In this document: piece by piece, positions 50,587-59,929 of the stretch
Numbering within the stretch: the stretch's first letter is position 1
Layout of the letters: the number at the start of each line of letters is the position of its first letter
From: a virus
IMG/VR virus record: IMGVR_UViG_3300042895_001344
Span: 153,143-217,142 of that record
Strand: one strand, 5' to 3'
DNA: 64,000 nucleotides
Notes under the pieces: generated by a model
What the model was told of the DNA's origin: nothing
The model's database searches: none
Seen by the model: only the letters and a program-made list of their open reading frames with translations
Program-made: the position numbers and the translations under genes

Positions 50587-51330
50587 TTAAGGGTTCCATT
50601 TATTTAATGCACTTATGTAGTTACTCGTCATATGATCTTTGGCAGTATTACCTGTGAATACAGCTTTAAGATATTCACCAACTCTTTGCCAATCAATCAT
50701 CCATTTTTTAACTTTACCCTCACTATCAATACGTAATTCAGTATTAACGTGGTGATATCCAATATTTGGGGCACGAGTAACAACATCTAAATTATTAACA
50801 ATCCTTAATGATTCAATTGATGATTTATCAAAGTTCTGTTTGAATACTTTATTACCAACTCTTGGACTACCGATAGTACAACATATAATTTTATTTGATT
50901 TATAAATTGAATAAATCTCATATGCACATAAGGTAGAAACTGCAGCTCCCAAACTGTGACCGCAAACAATAATATTATCAACTTCACCCTCCCCACCTAA
51001 TGTGGATAATGCTTTTTCAAATGATTTATAAGTTTCGTCTTTAACAGCGTCCCAAGATGATTTAAATCCAATGTGAACTTTTTCACCATCTTGAACAAAT
51101 GGAACTTTATCAATTGATGCGTCGTTTTGGAAATCCTTTTTAGAAGAACTTCCTCTCCAAACGATATAGATAGATTTATCCTTTGTGGCAACAAATCCTT
51201 GTGTATCTGTTTTTTTATCGTCAATCCATTTAATTAATTTTAATCTTTGTGCTTTAAAATCAATGTCTTTTTGTTCTGAATATACTTTCTCGGTTAAACC
51301 GACATTGTATAGTATTTCGTTTTTTGTCAT
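50587..51330 (-). CDS. Class 3 lipase-like hydrolase
   Basis: A 247-residue alpha/beta hydrolase of the lipase_3 type. The nucleophile elbow GHSLG has Ser126; Asp182 (NNLDVVT) and His233 (KDHMTS) complete a likely triad. No signal peptide is visible, so it acts in the cytoplasm or is carried by the virion. It may cut host membrane lipids during lysis. It follows the tail-collar-like gene. Confidence 0.8.
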   Translation of the reverse strand: MTKNEILYNVGLTEKVYSEQKDIDFKAQRLKLIKWIDDKKTDTQGFVATKDKSIYIVWRGSSSKKDFQNDASIDKVPFVQDGEKVHIGFKSSWDAVKDETYKSFEKALSTLGGEGEVDNIIVCGHSLGAAVSTLCAYEIYSIYKSNKIICCTIGSPRVGNKVFKQNFDKSSIESLRIVNNLDVVTRAPNIGYHHVNTELRIDSEGKVKKWMIDWQRVGEYLKAVFTGNTAKDHMTSNYISALNKWNP

Positions 51331-51354
51331 TGTGTATTTGTTTTTGTTATAATA

Positions 51355-51591
51355 TTACTGTCTTGCTGGCCATATACCACGAGTGGCTATTATGTATTTC
51401 ATACCATCCATAGGTGGTTCCATTTTAGGTACCGCAAATAAATTTGGTGTTGCTCCGTATCTATCTTGCAGTAATACATATAACGCCTCATTTTCCCTTA
51501 TGTTTAATAATTGTCCGTTGCATTCTACATATCCTTGAGGAGCGTAGCCTCCTGCAAATAATTTAATTGCCCCAATTAATTCTTCTTCCAT
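51355..51591 (-). CDS. Tail-collar-domain protein
   Basis: A 78-residue protein with the collar-type order GAIKLFAGGYAPQGYVECNGQ, then ENEALYVLLQDRYGATPNLFAVP. Such domains form fibre tips or collars of tailed phages. Only one domain is present, so it may be a small tip protein. It lies next to lysis-type genes. Confidence 0.75.
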   Translation of the reverse strand: MEEELIGAIKLFAGGYAPQGYVECNGQLLNIRENEALYVLLQDRYGATPNLFAVPKMEPPMDGMKYIIATRGIWPARQ

Positions 51592-51594
51592 AGT

Positions 51595-52668
51595 TTATTG
51601 TGTTTTTGTTTTAGATTGATCACCCTTCTTTAAAAATATATCAAATATTGTTTTAGGACTGTATTCTACAAGTAATATTAAACCCTTCCTCAACGTAGAG
51701 TTTTTTACAACGTGATTTAAAATATCTTTAATAACCTCTTTAATGGCGAAATTTTTAGTGTCAAAATATGTTCCATCAAAATATCTTGGACTTGTTCCCT
51801 CACCACCTGGTGAACCGTGATGAGCACCTATAGAGGTACGCCAATAATCAGCATGATTTTGCCATTCAGGAACTGAAACCAATTCAGGTGAATCAAAAAA
51901 TAAATTCCACGATAATACATTACCCTTTTGTAACATATTACCAGTACCTAAGTTAAAAAGATTTAAAAAGTATTGATTAAACTTATCTAATTTGTGATCA
52001 CTTGTTGTTACCATTCCTCCTATTTCTACATTGATATGTCCTGTACTATATGCTTCTTCCTTTATTGCAAATTCAGGATTTTTAAATCTTGGTGATAAAC
52101 CCTTTCCGAGTTGAAATATAGGTTCTTTAGGATTTCCTGGTAGATGTGTTAAAACACGAATAGCATTTTCTTTGTTGATAGGATACTTACGAGAACTGTA
52201 TTTTAATAATGGCCAAATTGCTCTTAATAGACCACCTTGATTTTCACCTGGTGTTAACCAAATTTTTCCCTCAACCATCATATCCGCAGCAATTTCCTTT
52301 GTGTCTTCATTAACCCATCCTCTTTGTCCCGTAACTGTTACTTCCACATTGATACAAATCTCATCTCCAATCCACATCCCTTGTTGAGGACAGATTATGG
52401 AATAAATTCTACCTTCATTGGTATATCCTATTCTTGAAATATAAGGAGCAAATTGTACATAACAACGTTTTGGGTCTTTTTCCCCATTTAGGGTATTCCA
52501 ACTAAACATTGGCCATTTAACACCCCATTGTCTTTGTAGTAAATTAATGTTATCCATATTACCCAACATAGGTAATGAGGTTAAATCTGTGGTAGGATAT
52601 AGCATTTTCTTTTGTTTTTCAGATGGAAAACCACCTTGCCATCCCGTAGGAATTTGTTCGTTTGTCAT
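51595..52668 (-). CDS. Hypothetical 357-residue protein
   Basis: A Trp/Gly/Pro-rich protein with no signal peptide: GWQGGFPSEKQKKMLYP, RQWGVKWPMFSW, and a histidine-containing AHHGSPGGEG late in the sequence. It could be a virion or tail protein by its place near the collar gene and late box. No catalytic motif is secure. Confidence 0.5.
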   Translation of the reverse strand: MTNEQIPTGWQGGFPSEKQKKMLYPTTDLTSLPMLGNMDNINLLQRQWGVKWPMFSWNTLNGEKDPKRCYVQFAPYISRIGYTNEGRIYSIICPQQGMWIGDEICINVEVTVTGQRGWVNEDTKEIAADMMVEGKIWLTPGENQGGLLRAIWPLLKYSSRKYPINKENAIRVLTHLPGNPKEPIFQLGKGLSPRFKNPEFAIKEEAYSTGHINVEIGGMVTTSDHKLDKFNQYFLNLFNLGTGNMLQKGNVLSWNLFFDSPELVSVPEWQNHADYWRTSIGAHHGSPGGEGTSPRYFDGTYFDTKNFAIKEVIKDILNHVVKNSTLRKGLILLVEYSPKTIFDIFLKKGDQSKTKTQ

Positions 52669-52678
52669 ATTCTTTTAA

Positions 52679-52686
52679 TATAAATA
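52679..52686 (-). promoter_or_regulatory. Late-type box TATTTATA
   Basis: GTATTTATATT on the minus strand, 10 nt before the ATG at 52668, just after a terminator. Confidence 0.55.
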
Positions 52687-52691
52687 CACAA

Positions 52692-52716
52692 AAAAGGGAG
52701 TTTTTAACTCCCTTTT
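52692..52716 (-). terminator. Terminator between the holin-like gene and the 52668 gene
   Basis: AAAAGGGAGTT / AACTCCCTTTT perfect hairpin with a 3-nt loop and T-run on the minus strand. Confidence 0.75.
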
Positions 52717-52719
52717 ATA

Positions 52720-52968
52720 CTAACCTTCTGTTTCTTCTTTCTTTTTGTGAGAGAATTTATCCAAAGTATCTGCACCCATTCCAATTCCCGTGATTAACAT
52801 CACCGCATTCACCAATTCAGGTGATGGAGCGAAATCCGCGTGAGAGAACGAATTTAAAATCATCGTAATACATAGGAATAAAGCACCTATCATTGCTATT
52901 ACCGGCTTTACCGATATTGATCCTCTTTCATCTTTGAAAATTTCAATAACCCATTGTTTAAAATTCAT
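52720..52968 (-). CDS. Candidate holin (two membrane helices)
   Basis: An 82-residue protein with two predicted membrane helices (VIAMIGALFLCITMILNSF, VNAVMLITGIGMGAD) and a basic C-terminus (KFSHKKKEE). This shape and size fit phage holins. No endolysin is seen beside it, so the call rests on shape only. It is part of three consecutive small membrane proteins. Confidence 0.55.
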   Translation of the reverse strand: MNFKQWVIEIFKDERGSISVKPVIAMIGALFLCITMILNSFSHADFAPSPELVNAVMLITGIGMGADTLDKFSHKKKEETEG

Positions 52969-52997
52969 AGTTTTTTATTTTTTGTCTTTTGTTTATT

Positions 52998-53666
52998 TTA
53001 TCCTTCCGTATGCATTTCTGCATTTTCATCTTTAATTTTACCACATTTTAAACACTCCTCAATGCCATCACCATCCAAGTCACCCCAAACGTGTTCACAT
53101 TGTCTATGTGCGAAATACATATCTATTTTACCGTCACCATCAAAATCAATACCATCTATTGTACCATCACCATCTTCATCAACCTCAACACCTGTTCTTG
53201 GTTGTGATTTGAAAGGACTTTCAACAACTTGAGGATTATTTGGTTCTGATTTTACCTCTACTTTGTTTGCCTCAATTAAGTTGATTTCATGTGCGTTCTT
53301 TGCGGCTTGCACAAATGCATCTGGAATCAATGGAGTGTTATTTGGTGGAGTTACAGGCATATCAGCAGTATTACTCATTGACGTACCATCTTCTTCGTCC
53401 ATTTTCTGAACTAACATCTTATCCTTATCAGTATCACTAAACCAATAGTCAATGATTTTACCATAACTACCGATAAACGCTCCTAATAATAATAAAAGAA
53501 GTTCTTTCCATTCTCCTTCAATCGTAGATTTATTTAATATACCAAAGAACATTCCTCCAATAATAATCATAAATCCACCTAACACTATCGCAGTGATATA
53601 CCACCTGCGTTTCATCATATTTGCTAATAAATCCTTAAATCCGCTTGGCGGTTGTTCATTACTCAT
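52998..53666 (-). CDS. Membrane protein with EF-hand-like calcium loops
   Basis: A 222-residue protein. Two membrane helices lie near residues 23-45 and 54-72. The C-terminal half has acidic loops DEDGDGTIDG, DFDGDGKID and DLDGDGIEE that fit calcium-binding EF-hand/thrombospondin-like loops. A C-x-x-H ... C-x-x-C arrangement (CEHVW ... CLKCG) suggests a zinc ribbon. The N-terminal half resembles large-phage holin-like proteins. Ca-dependent lysis control is speculative. Confidence 0.55.
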   Translation of the reverse strand: MSNEQPPSGFKDLLANMMKRRWYITAIVLGGFMIIIGGMFFGILNKSTIEGEWKELLLLLLGAFIGSYGKIIDYWFSDTDKDKMLVQKMDEEDGTSMSNTADMPVTPPNNTPLIPDAFVQAAKNAHEINLIEANKVEVKSEPNNPQVVESPFKSQPRTGVEVDEDGDGTIDGIDFDGDGKIDMYFAHRQCEHVWGDLDGDGIEECLKCGKIKDENAEMHTEG

Positions 53667-53683
53667 CTTTTTTTAATTTAAAA

Positions 53684-53998
53684 TTACCATTTAGGTGCTT
53701 CTTCTTTAAACTCATCACCTTCTTTTTTCTTAGGTTTTGGTGCTGGCGCCGGTTTAGCACTACCGTCTCCACCTTTATTGATGATTACAGTTTTACCACC
53801 ACCCGATTGTTGAGTTTGTGAATTGGTAATGTTGATTACAGGTGCCGCTTGTTGAACGGGAGCCTCTTTTTCGTCACCACCTGTTAATTTTGTTGTAAAC
53901 CAACCACCCACACCTAATGTGATGGTGCTTACTAAACCGATAATGATGTTCTTAATTGAACCACCTGTACTTTCTGATTTTTCTTGTTCTTCTGCCAT
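53684..53998 (-). CDS. Small single-helix membrane protein
   Basis: A 104-residue protein with one membrane helix near residues 14-33 (NIIIGLVSTITLGVGGWF) and a Lys/Pro/Gly tail. It is the first gene of the three-gene membrane group that may act in lysis. No family recognised. Confidence 0.5.
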   Translation of the reverse strand: MAEEQEKSESTGGSIKNIIIGLVSTITLGVGGWFTTKLTGGDEKEAPVQQAAPVINITNSQTQQSGGGKTVIINKGGDGSAKPAPAPKPKKKEGDEFKEEAPKW

Positions 53999-54030
53999 AA
54001 TTTTGTGTTTTTTGTCTTTATATAATTATC

Positions 54031-54399
54031 TTAAATTTTATTAAAATCTGTAATTCCTAACATATTACCCGCAACATCGTATAATGCAATCCTATACGCT
54101 GAAGATGGTAAAGCGGATGTATACACCCTTAAAATGTTATCACCAACCTTAACCTCACTTGTTGATTTTGATACCACTCTATTGGAAATATCAAAAATCT
54201 TAACGGTTACAGTTTGAGCAACATCACTTTTTATGTTCATTGCAACTTCATTTGTTATAAATGAAGTTTCTAATTTTAATCCCACTGAACTTGAGATTTT
54301 AAGGTTGTCACTAATCACTTGTGGTTGCATTGGTATGTCTACTTTTCTACATCCAACAAGTAAGATTAATCCAAAGAGTACGAGAGATACTTTTTTCAT
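54031..54399 (-). CDS. Lipoprotein with T9SS-CTD-like domain
   Basis: A 122-residue lipoprotein: lipobox LLVGC (Cys ~17). Residues ~60-122 form an Ig-like domain: VTVKIFDISNRVVSKST, VGDNILRVYTSALPSSAYRIALYD and a final GITDFNKI. This follows the order of type A sorting domains of the Bacteroidota type IX secretion system. A lipoprotein carrying that domain is odd, since those domains are normally at the C-terminus of secreted proteins. It is a paralogue of the next gene. Confidence 0.55.
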   Translation of the reverse strand: MKKVSLVLFGLILLVGCRKVDIPMQPQVISDNLKISSSVGLKLETSFITNEVAMNIKSDVAQTVTVKIFDISNRVVSKSTSEVKVGDNILRVYTSALPSSAYRIALYDVAGNMLGITDFNKI

Positions 54400-54411
54400 T
54401 TTTTGTCTTGT

Positions 54412-54765
54412 TTAATTTATAATTATTCTTGTTTTACCTATTTGATTATTATTTTGATCCTTTAACACGACACTTAGGTTTTTTGTCGGTAAAGTATTAG
54501 TAAATATTTTAAGAGAGTTTAATCCTACTTTACCAGTAAACCTTTCCCTTGATACTACTTGGTTTTGAACCGTATCAATCATTGTTAAAGTATATACTCC
54601 TCCTGTAGTTAAATTAATATTAATAACATCCCCGTTTTTTACCTTATTTTCAGATAAGGAGAAAAATTCCACATTTGTCGGTGACACAGGTGTAAACGGA
54701 ACCATTTTTTTGCACGATATTATAAAAACCATACAACACAATAATATAATTTTGATACGTTTCAT
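54412..54765 (-). CDS. Lipoprotein paralogue with the same Ig-like domain
   Basis: A 117-residue lipoprotein: lipobox FIISC (Cys ~18). Residues ~40-117 follow the same pattern: GDVININLTTGGVYTLTMID, VVSRERFTGKVGLNSLKIF, then SVVLKDQNNNQIGKTRI. The pairing with the gene at 54031 suggests tandem duplication. Role unknown; it probably sits on the outer membrane. Confidence 0.55.
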   Translation of the reverse strand: MKRIKIILLCCMVFIISCKKMVPFTPVSPTNVEFFSLSENKVKNGDVININLTTGGVYTLTMIDTVQNQVVSRERFTGKVGLNSLKIFTNTLPTKNLSVVLKDQNNNQIGKTRIIIN

Positions 54766-54768
54766 ATT

Positions 54769-55662
54769 TTAAAATTGAAAGTTTGTTCCTATCATAAATA
54801 GAATTGGATTACTCTTTTTATACCCAACCGATTCACTTAATTTATTCCAAGTTGTGTTATATCTAACATTAGTATTCAATACAAATTTTTTAGTTATTTT
54901 CCAATCAATAGATGTACCATAATATAAGTCCAAATTGAAATCATCTACATATGCTAAATCCGATTCAGTCCCATCTTTGAATACTTTGTAGATATCACTC
55001 ATTGCAAATATTTGTGGTGAGATGTTTACTCTCTTTGTTTTGAATGTATACGTATACATTGCCATACCTCTATAACTAATTTGACTTGATGATGGCATTT
55101 GTGGATATATTAAATCTTTAAAATCACCATTTTCATCTACTATATATTTTCCTTCCCATTGACCTTGATAACTTCCCCAAAACGATTTTGACGCAATCAC
55201 ACTATAACCAAATGTTCCAAACTTTTTAGTTCTGAATACATCAATGAATGATAGAGAAATATCTTTTTGAAAATCAAAATCGGTTGAATAGAATGATTGT
55301 AATGTAGTAGTTCTTGTATTCGTATTTCTACTGAAACCATAACCCACACCATAGTAGTTCCATATTGGATTTATTGATGATGCGAATGAGTGACCCCATT
55401 TACCATTTTTAGATGATTTACTATATCCTAAATTTAAGGTAGTAGATACTTGTTTTCCAATTACACCTACTGATAAATTTGAGGATGAAAGAACATCTTT
55501 TGAAAAATCAATATATGACTCTAATATACCTAAATTATTCCAATCACCACTTTCTCCAAATAATTCTTTTGGTGATAGTTGTAAGGTATCTGGTTTTACA
55601 ATTTGTGCGTTTGTAACAAATGTTGTCAAAATTAGTGACAGAATTAATAATAGTTTTTTCAT
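54769..55662 (-). CDS. Outer-membrane beta-barrel-like protein
   Basis: A 297-residue exported protein with a signal peptide (~1-19, ending TNAQ). The mature part has many alternating polar/hydrophobic strands (GYSKSSKNGKWGHSFASSI, MYTYTFKTKRVNISPQIF) and ends in an aromatic residue (GTNFQF), as expected of barrels assembled by the Bam machine. It may be a porin-like or surface protein made by the phage. Its stop abuts the start of the next gene. Confidence 0.65.
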   Translation of the reverse strand: MKKLLLILSLILTTFVTNAQIVKPDTLQLSPKELFGESGDWNNLGILESYIDFSKDVLSSSNLSVGVIGKQVSTTLNLGYSKSSKNGKWGHSFASSINPIWNYYGVGYGFSRNTNTRTTTLQSFYSTDFDFQKDISLSFIDVFRTKKFGTFGYSVIASKSFWGSYQGQWEGKYIVDENGDFKDLIYPQMPSSSQISYRGMAMYTYTFKTKRVNISPQIFAMSDIYKVFKDGTESDLAYVDDFNLDLYYGTSIDWKITKKFVLNTNVRYNTTWNKLSESVGYKKSNPILFMIGTNFQF

Positions 55663-58271
55663 TAATTTATTTTTATTTTTAATGATTTTCCATCTTTATT
55701 AACTGCGTCCGTTGAACCTATTGAAATTAAACCCAATATGTTATCCAATTTTGTGTTTGACGAAAATGAAATCTTATATGTTGTTGTCTTATCTAAACTT
55801 GTACTACCATCACTTACCAAAGAACCTAAATTAATGTAATTACCCTTGTTGGTTGCATAGTTGGTAGGTGAACCTTTTGTGGTAAATTGTATTCCTTTAA
55901 AATTTAAGACCGAATTATCGTAGTTTAATTGAAATTGAGTTCCTACCACGTTTTGTTGTAATGGGTCAAATGTGATGTAAGCATAAACACTATCACCAAT
56001 TACTTCGGTCATAATAGATGCGTTGATGTCAGTTGATATTGGTGTACTCATTGATGTTCTAACTGTCATCGTTGTGATATTATTTGATGGAGGAGTTGCC
56101 GAATGTGATAAGTTTACATCACCTTTCCAACTAACAGCCAAATCGTAGTTATAACTTATTACATTATCTAATAAACTAAAATTATAAGTTTTTCCTGCAA
56201 AATTTTGAAAAGAACTCCAAGTTGACTTACCAATTTTATTATAAATTGAATCAGGTATCAAACGTATTGTATTATCCAAAGTATAATTACTAACTAAGTT
56301 TTGTACACCCGTTAAATTTTGTAATAATTTGAAACAATCCGCTTCATTAAATAAACCATCATCATTTACATCTGCGTTTTTATATTGAATTCCGTAAGTA
56401 AACTCATTACCACTTTGATTTCCAAATATACCACCATTTGCCAATTCCTTAAATGCCAAATACACATCTGATACTGTTACGATACTATTATACAAAGTTT
56501 TTAATTGTGTACTATCATATTCTTGTAATTCCATTTTGTGTTGTTTGAACGCACCTTGTTGGGTAAGTCCAATACCACATGCAAATGCATAGTCGGTATT
56601 TGAACCATTCATATTTCTAATATATTGATTATATGCAGAAGTTCCATCGGTTACTTTTGTTAATGGAGATGGAACAGTATATTGTGCCCAACCATTATTG
56701 TCATGTGATGTATATGTAACAGGCCCATCATACGCATCTAATATTTTTACATTTGATATTTTCGTTGGGTCTATACTTCCAACTTGTCTCATATCAATTA
56801 ACAATCTACTATTACCATTTAACCAACTTGCATTTGGATTTGTATAAGACCACTCTACCCCACCCGGAGATATAGTTGCTTTGTATGATGCAGGTGCCGA
56901 TACGAATTGGTAACTTAATCCCCATCCACCATAACCCGATGTTGATACTCCATTACGAGTTGAACCAACATATTCACTTAACCCCTGTACTACTTTAATA
57001 TAAACTTCTTTTGTTTGTCCGTCTGATATTACACCAGCATGTACCGCTGCGGCTGGAATATATGAATCACTTGTATAGATATCGGTTCCCCATATTGCTC
57101 CACCTGTTGTACCTGTTATTGTTATTCTATATATCTTACCAATATCCGATTCATTAAATTGTTGCATATCGGATGTTCCTGCTGTTAATGGAATACCAGT
57201 TGTATAAATCTTTGAAGTATCTATTTGATTTGAAAGAAATACTTTACCCAAACCACTCAATGATTTATAACCATCCGCCGCTGCCCAATTTGAATATGTG
57301 TCGTTTCTTTTGAATATCTGTGCTAAGAATTTTGTTTTATCTATTGAAGTATTAAACTTAAATCCAAATAATGCTTTTATAGTTTCTCCGTTTGAATGTG
57401 TTACTGAATTGGTATAGAACTCCGTAAATGTTGCATCATCGGGATTAGACCAAGTTCCATATTCAATTACATATGGGTTACTCCAATTGTTTGATAAGTC
57501 ATTCCATTGATTACCATTCCATTTTGTTACTGCATAATCCTCACTATGATTATATCCGTTTGGTTCACCATTTGCCCAATTATTATACACACCTGGTCGG
57601 TTTCCGGCAGTTGGTCCGTTGGATGTTTTCATCACAGTCCCCTTTTCAGGACCCGCATCAATTACCCAAGTTCCATCTATAACTTCATCTGTTGCTGCAA
57701 ACCATATATTTGATTGTGGTACATTAGCTTGAATAAATAAATCTTCCGATGATGATGTTAGTGTTAATAGATAACCCGTCTGTCCTTTGAATGTTGTTGT
57801 TAACGCAATTGCTCTTGCGTTTGTATAAGTTGTACCGGTTGTTACGGGTTTGTAAAAGTGACCATTTACTCCATTGAAATAATATCCTGGTTGATTAACA
57901 GTTGCGGCCACTGAAATATTAATATCACCAATTACTGTTCCTGTGTTTATTTTTAGAGACGCTAACGCAGTATTAATACTTGCCATTGTTCCAGTTACCA
58001 CTAAACGAGTTTTATTACCACTTAAAGTAAATCCACTTGCTGCCGTTAAACCCGTTGTTGTGTTTAATACGAATGTTGTACCTGATGGTGGATTGACTAA
58101 ACTTATAGAAGCAAGTAAAGTAGATGTTGCACCAAATCCACTTAATGAAAATCCACTAGCGTCTTGTCCTGTGGTATTCACAGTAAATGATTTAGGGTCT
58201 GGAGCCGTTACTGACTGACCAAACCCTAAAAATGATATAAATAAAAATAATACTACTAATAGTTTCTTCAT
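55662..58271 (-). CDS. Secreted lectin/dockerin/cohesin-like protein
   Basis: An 869-residue exported protein with a signal peptide (~1-18). Residues ~127-272 resemble a C-type lectin domain (WFAATDEVIDGTWVIDAGP, YNNWANGEPNGYNHSEDYAV, GNQWNDL). A dockerin-like repeat (NADVNDDGLFNEADCFKLL) lies near 629-645. The C-terminal ~120 residues (~745-869) look like a cohesin fold. Its C-terminal half is a paralogue of the next gene. The pieces recall adhesin or scaffold proteins of cellulosome type. Confidence 0.6.
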   Translation of the reverse strand: MKKLLVVLFLFISFLGFGQSVTAPDPKSFTVNTTGQDASGFSLSGFGATSTLLASISLVNPPSGTTFVLNTTTGLTAASGFTLSGNKTRLVVTGTMASINTALASLKINTGTVIGDINISVAATVNQPGYYFNGVNGHFYKPVTTGTTYTNARAIALTTTFKGQTGYLLTLTSSSEDLFIQANVPQSNIWFAATDEVIDGTWVIDAGPEKGTVMKTSNGPTAGNRPGVYNNWANGEPNGYNHSEDYAVTKWNGNQWNDLSNNWSNPYVIEYGTWSNPDDATFTEFYTNSVTHSNGETIKALFGFKFNTSIDKTKFLAQIFKRNDTYSNWAAADGYKSLSGLGKVFLSNQIDTSKIYTTGIPLTAGTSDMQQFNESDIGKIYRITITGTTGGAIWGTDIYTSDSYIPAAAVHAGVISDGQTKEVYIKVVQGLSEYVGSTRNGVSTSGYGGWGLSYQFVSAPASYKATISPGGVEWSYTNPNASWLNGNSRLLIDMRQVGSIDPTKISNVKILDAYDGPVTYTSHDNNGWAQYTVPSPLTKVTDGTSAYNQYIRNMNGSNTDYAFACGIGLTQQGAFKQHKMELQEYDSTQLKTLYNSIVTVSDVYLAFKELANGGIFGNQSGNEFTYGIQYKNADVNDDGLFNEADCFKLLQNLTGVQNLVSNYTLDNTIRLIPDSIYNKIGKSTWSSFQNFAGKTYNFSLLDNVISYNYDLAVSWKGDVNLSHSATPPSNNITTMTVRTSMSTPISTDINASIMTEVIGDSVYAYITFDPLQQNVVGTQFQLNYDNSVLNFKGIQFTTKGSPTNYATNKGNYINLGSLVSDGSTSLDKTTTYKISFSSNTKLDNILGLISIGSTDAVNKDGKSLKIKIN

Positions 58272-58274
58272 AAA

Positions 58275-59927
58275 TTATTCAACAATCAAATTAATCTTGT
58301 TTCCGTTTCCATCAACCGCGTCAGCTAAAACTGTATAAAATAAACCCGCCGTATTTGTTATGGTTTCTTTCGGTATAAAAGTTAATTTGTAAGGTGTCCC
58401 TATTTTAATTCTACCAGTTTTCATTTGATCCATTGAACCGAATGTTAATCTACCATCTCCATTTGTTGAGAAGTTAGTTACGTTTGGACCGGCGTCAAAT
58501 GATATATTATCAAATGTTAATTTTGAATTGTCATATTGTAAGATTACCTCTAATCCCGCTAATCCGTCTTTTGTTAATGTTCCCGTTAATACAACTTTAC
58601 CATTAACAATTGTAGAGTTTAATCCTAATGTTGCCTTTTCAATTGTTGGTGTATATGACATTGATTGAACTGAAAATGATTTGATTGATGAGGTACTTTT
58701 TTCATTAATTGAGTTTAAGTAAGTTCCTGCTGCAATTCTACTTGCGATTACATCAGGGTCAGATGAATGAGACCAATCCAAATCACCACCCCATGCGTAT
58801 ACCATATCTACCGATTGATTTGATGATGTTACTTTTGTTTTGTAAGTAGGTACACCATCTAACCAACTTTGATTTAATAAACCACTATACCATTTGAATA
58901 AACCACTATTTGTACTCAATGGAATCCATGCACTATCTTTTACATTAGCGATACCCATTACATATGCAAACATATAATATGAATCACTTTCACTAAACAC
59001 ACTTTTACTCTTTGTAATTTGACCTATATTCTTTTGTAATTGTGGTCTTGTAAAATAAGTTTTTACACCCGCGATATCCGTTTGTGAAATACCTAAAAAT
59101 GCTTTATATGCGTCTGATACTGTTATAATGTTATTCATAAAAGTTTTTCCTGTTGCACCATACATCCACACCGCCAAACTATCTCCCACTTTCACTTCTG
59201 TTGTAAATGTCGCCTCACCACTTGCATCTAATACTTTTGTTGCAATTGGTGTTACTGTAAAATCAATTGTACCATCTGTTTTTATTGGAAATAATGCAAC
59301 ACTGTGTGCGGTAATATCATATCCTGTTGGGAATAAAACTCTTAGTTTGAACTGAGACGTATTACCAACAACATTTGTTAAAGACATTGTACCTGGATCA
59401 GTTGTAATTGGTGTAATGTATGCACTTGTTGCATCAATTGAATATGATAAGTCTAATTTATGAATGTCGGTATACGCACCCAAATCTTTGATTACATATT
59501 TTTGAGTTGCAACATCTCCGTTGATAGATGCATCGGTTCTTTGAACAGTTAATTGACCAACATTCCAATCTGCGTTGGCTGCGTAACCCCATGGAGATAT
59601 TAGATATTGTGCATATAAATCTTTAGCTGTAATACTATTTGCTGCACTTGAAGTAAATTTATAAGACGACCAACCTGTGTAGAATGTTTGAACTGATGTT
59701 CCTTGTGAGAACGTCGTTGAAACATATGAAAGTGCCTTATTGTTAAATTGATATCTCAACCAAAAATAACGAGGCGTGGTTGTACCTCTCGCAACCGTGT
59801 ATTTAACTGAAACCGTATCACCAACCTTTAACCCTGTTGTAGGTGTCACAGATTGGTTGACAGTTAATTGTGCATTTGTTGCTATGGATATTACTAGTAT
59901 TCCAAGTAGCGTTAATAGTTTTTTCAT
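58275..59927 (-). CDS. Secreted protein with degenerate dockerin and cohesin-like domain
   Basis: A 550-residue exported protein with a signal peptide (~1-19). The first ~250 residues are beta-rich. Around 265-300 an ITVSDAYKAFLGI segment, then FSESDSYYMFAYVMG, parallels the dockerin region of the gene at 55662 but lacks its D-x-N-x-D loop. GGDLDWSHSSDPD matches GDVNLSHSATPP there. The last ~110 residues look like a cohesin-type domain. It overlaps no neighbour (3 nt gap) and is transcribed before the lectin protein. Confidence 0.6.
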   Translation of the reverse strand: MKKLLTLLGILVISIATNAQLTVNQSVTPTTGLKVGDTVSVKYTVARGTTTPRYFWLRYQFNNKALSYVSTTFSQGTSVQTFYTGWSSYKFTSSAANSITAKDLYAQYLISPWGYAANADWNVGQLTVQRTDASINGDVATQKYVIKDLGAYTDIHKLDLSYSIDATSAYITPITTDPGTMSLTNVVGNTSQFKLRVLFPTGYDITAHSVALFPIKTDGTIDFTVTPIATKVLDASGEATFTTEVKVGDSLAVWMYGATGKTFMNNIITVSDAYKAFLGISQTDIAGVKTYFTRPQLQKNIGQITKSKSVFSESDSYYMFAYVMGIANVKDSAWIPLSTNSGLFKWYSGLLNQSWLDGVPTYKTKVTSSNQSVDMVYAWGGDLDWSHSSDPDVIASRIAAGTYLNSINEKSTSSIKSFSVQSMSYTPTIEKATLGLNSTIVNGKVVLTGTLTKDGLAGLEVILQYDNSKLTFDNISFDAGPNVTNFSTNGDGRLTFGSMDQMKTGRIKIGTPYKLTFIPKETITNTAGLFYTVLADAVDGNGNKINLIVE

Positions 59928-59929
59928 AG

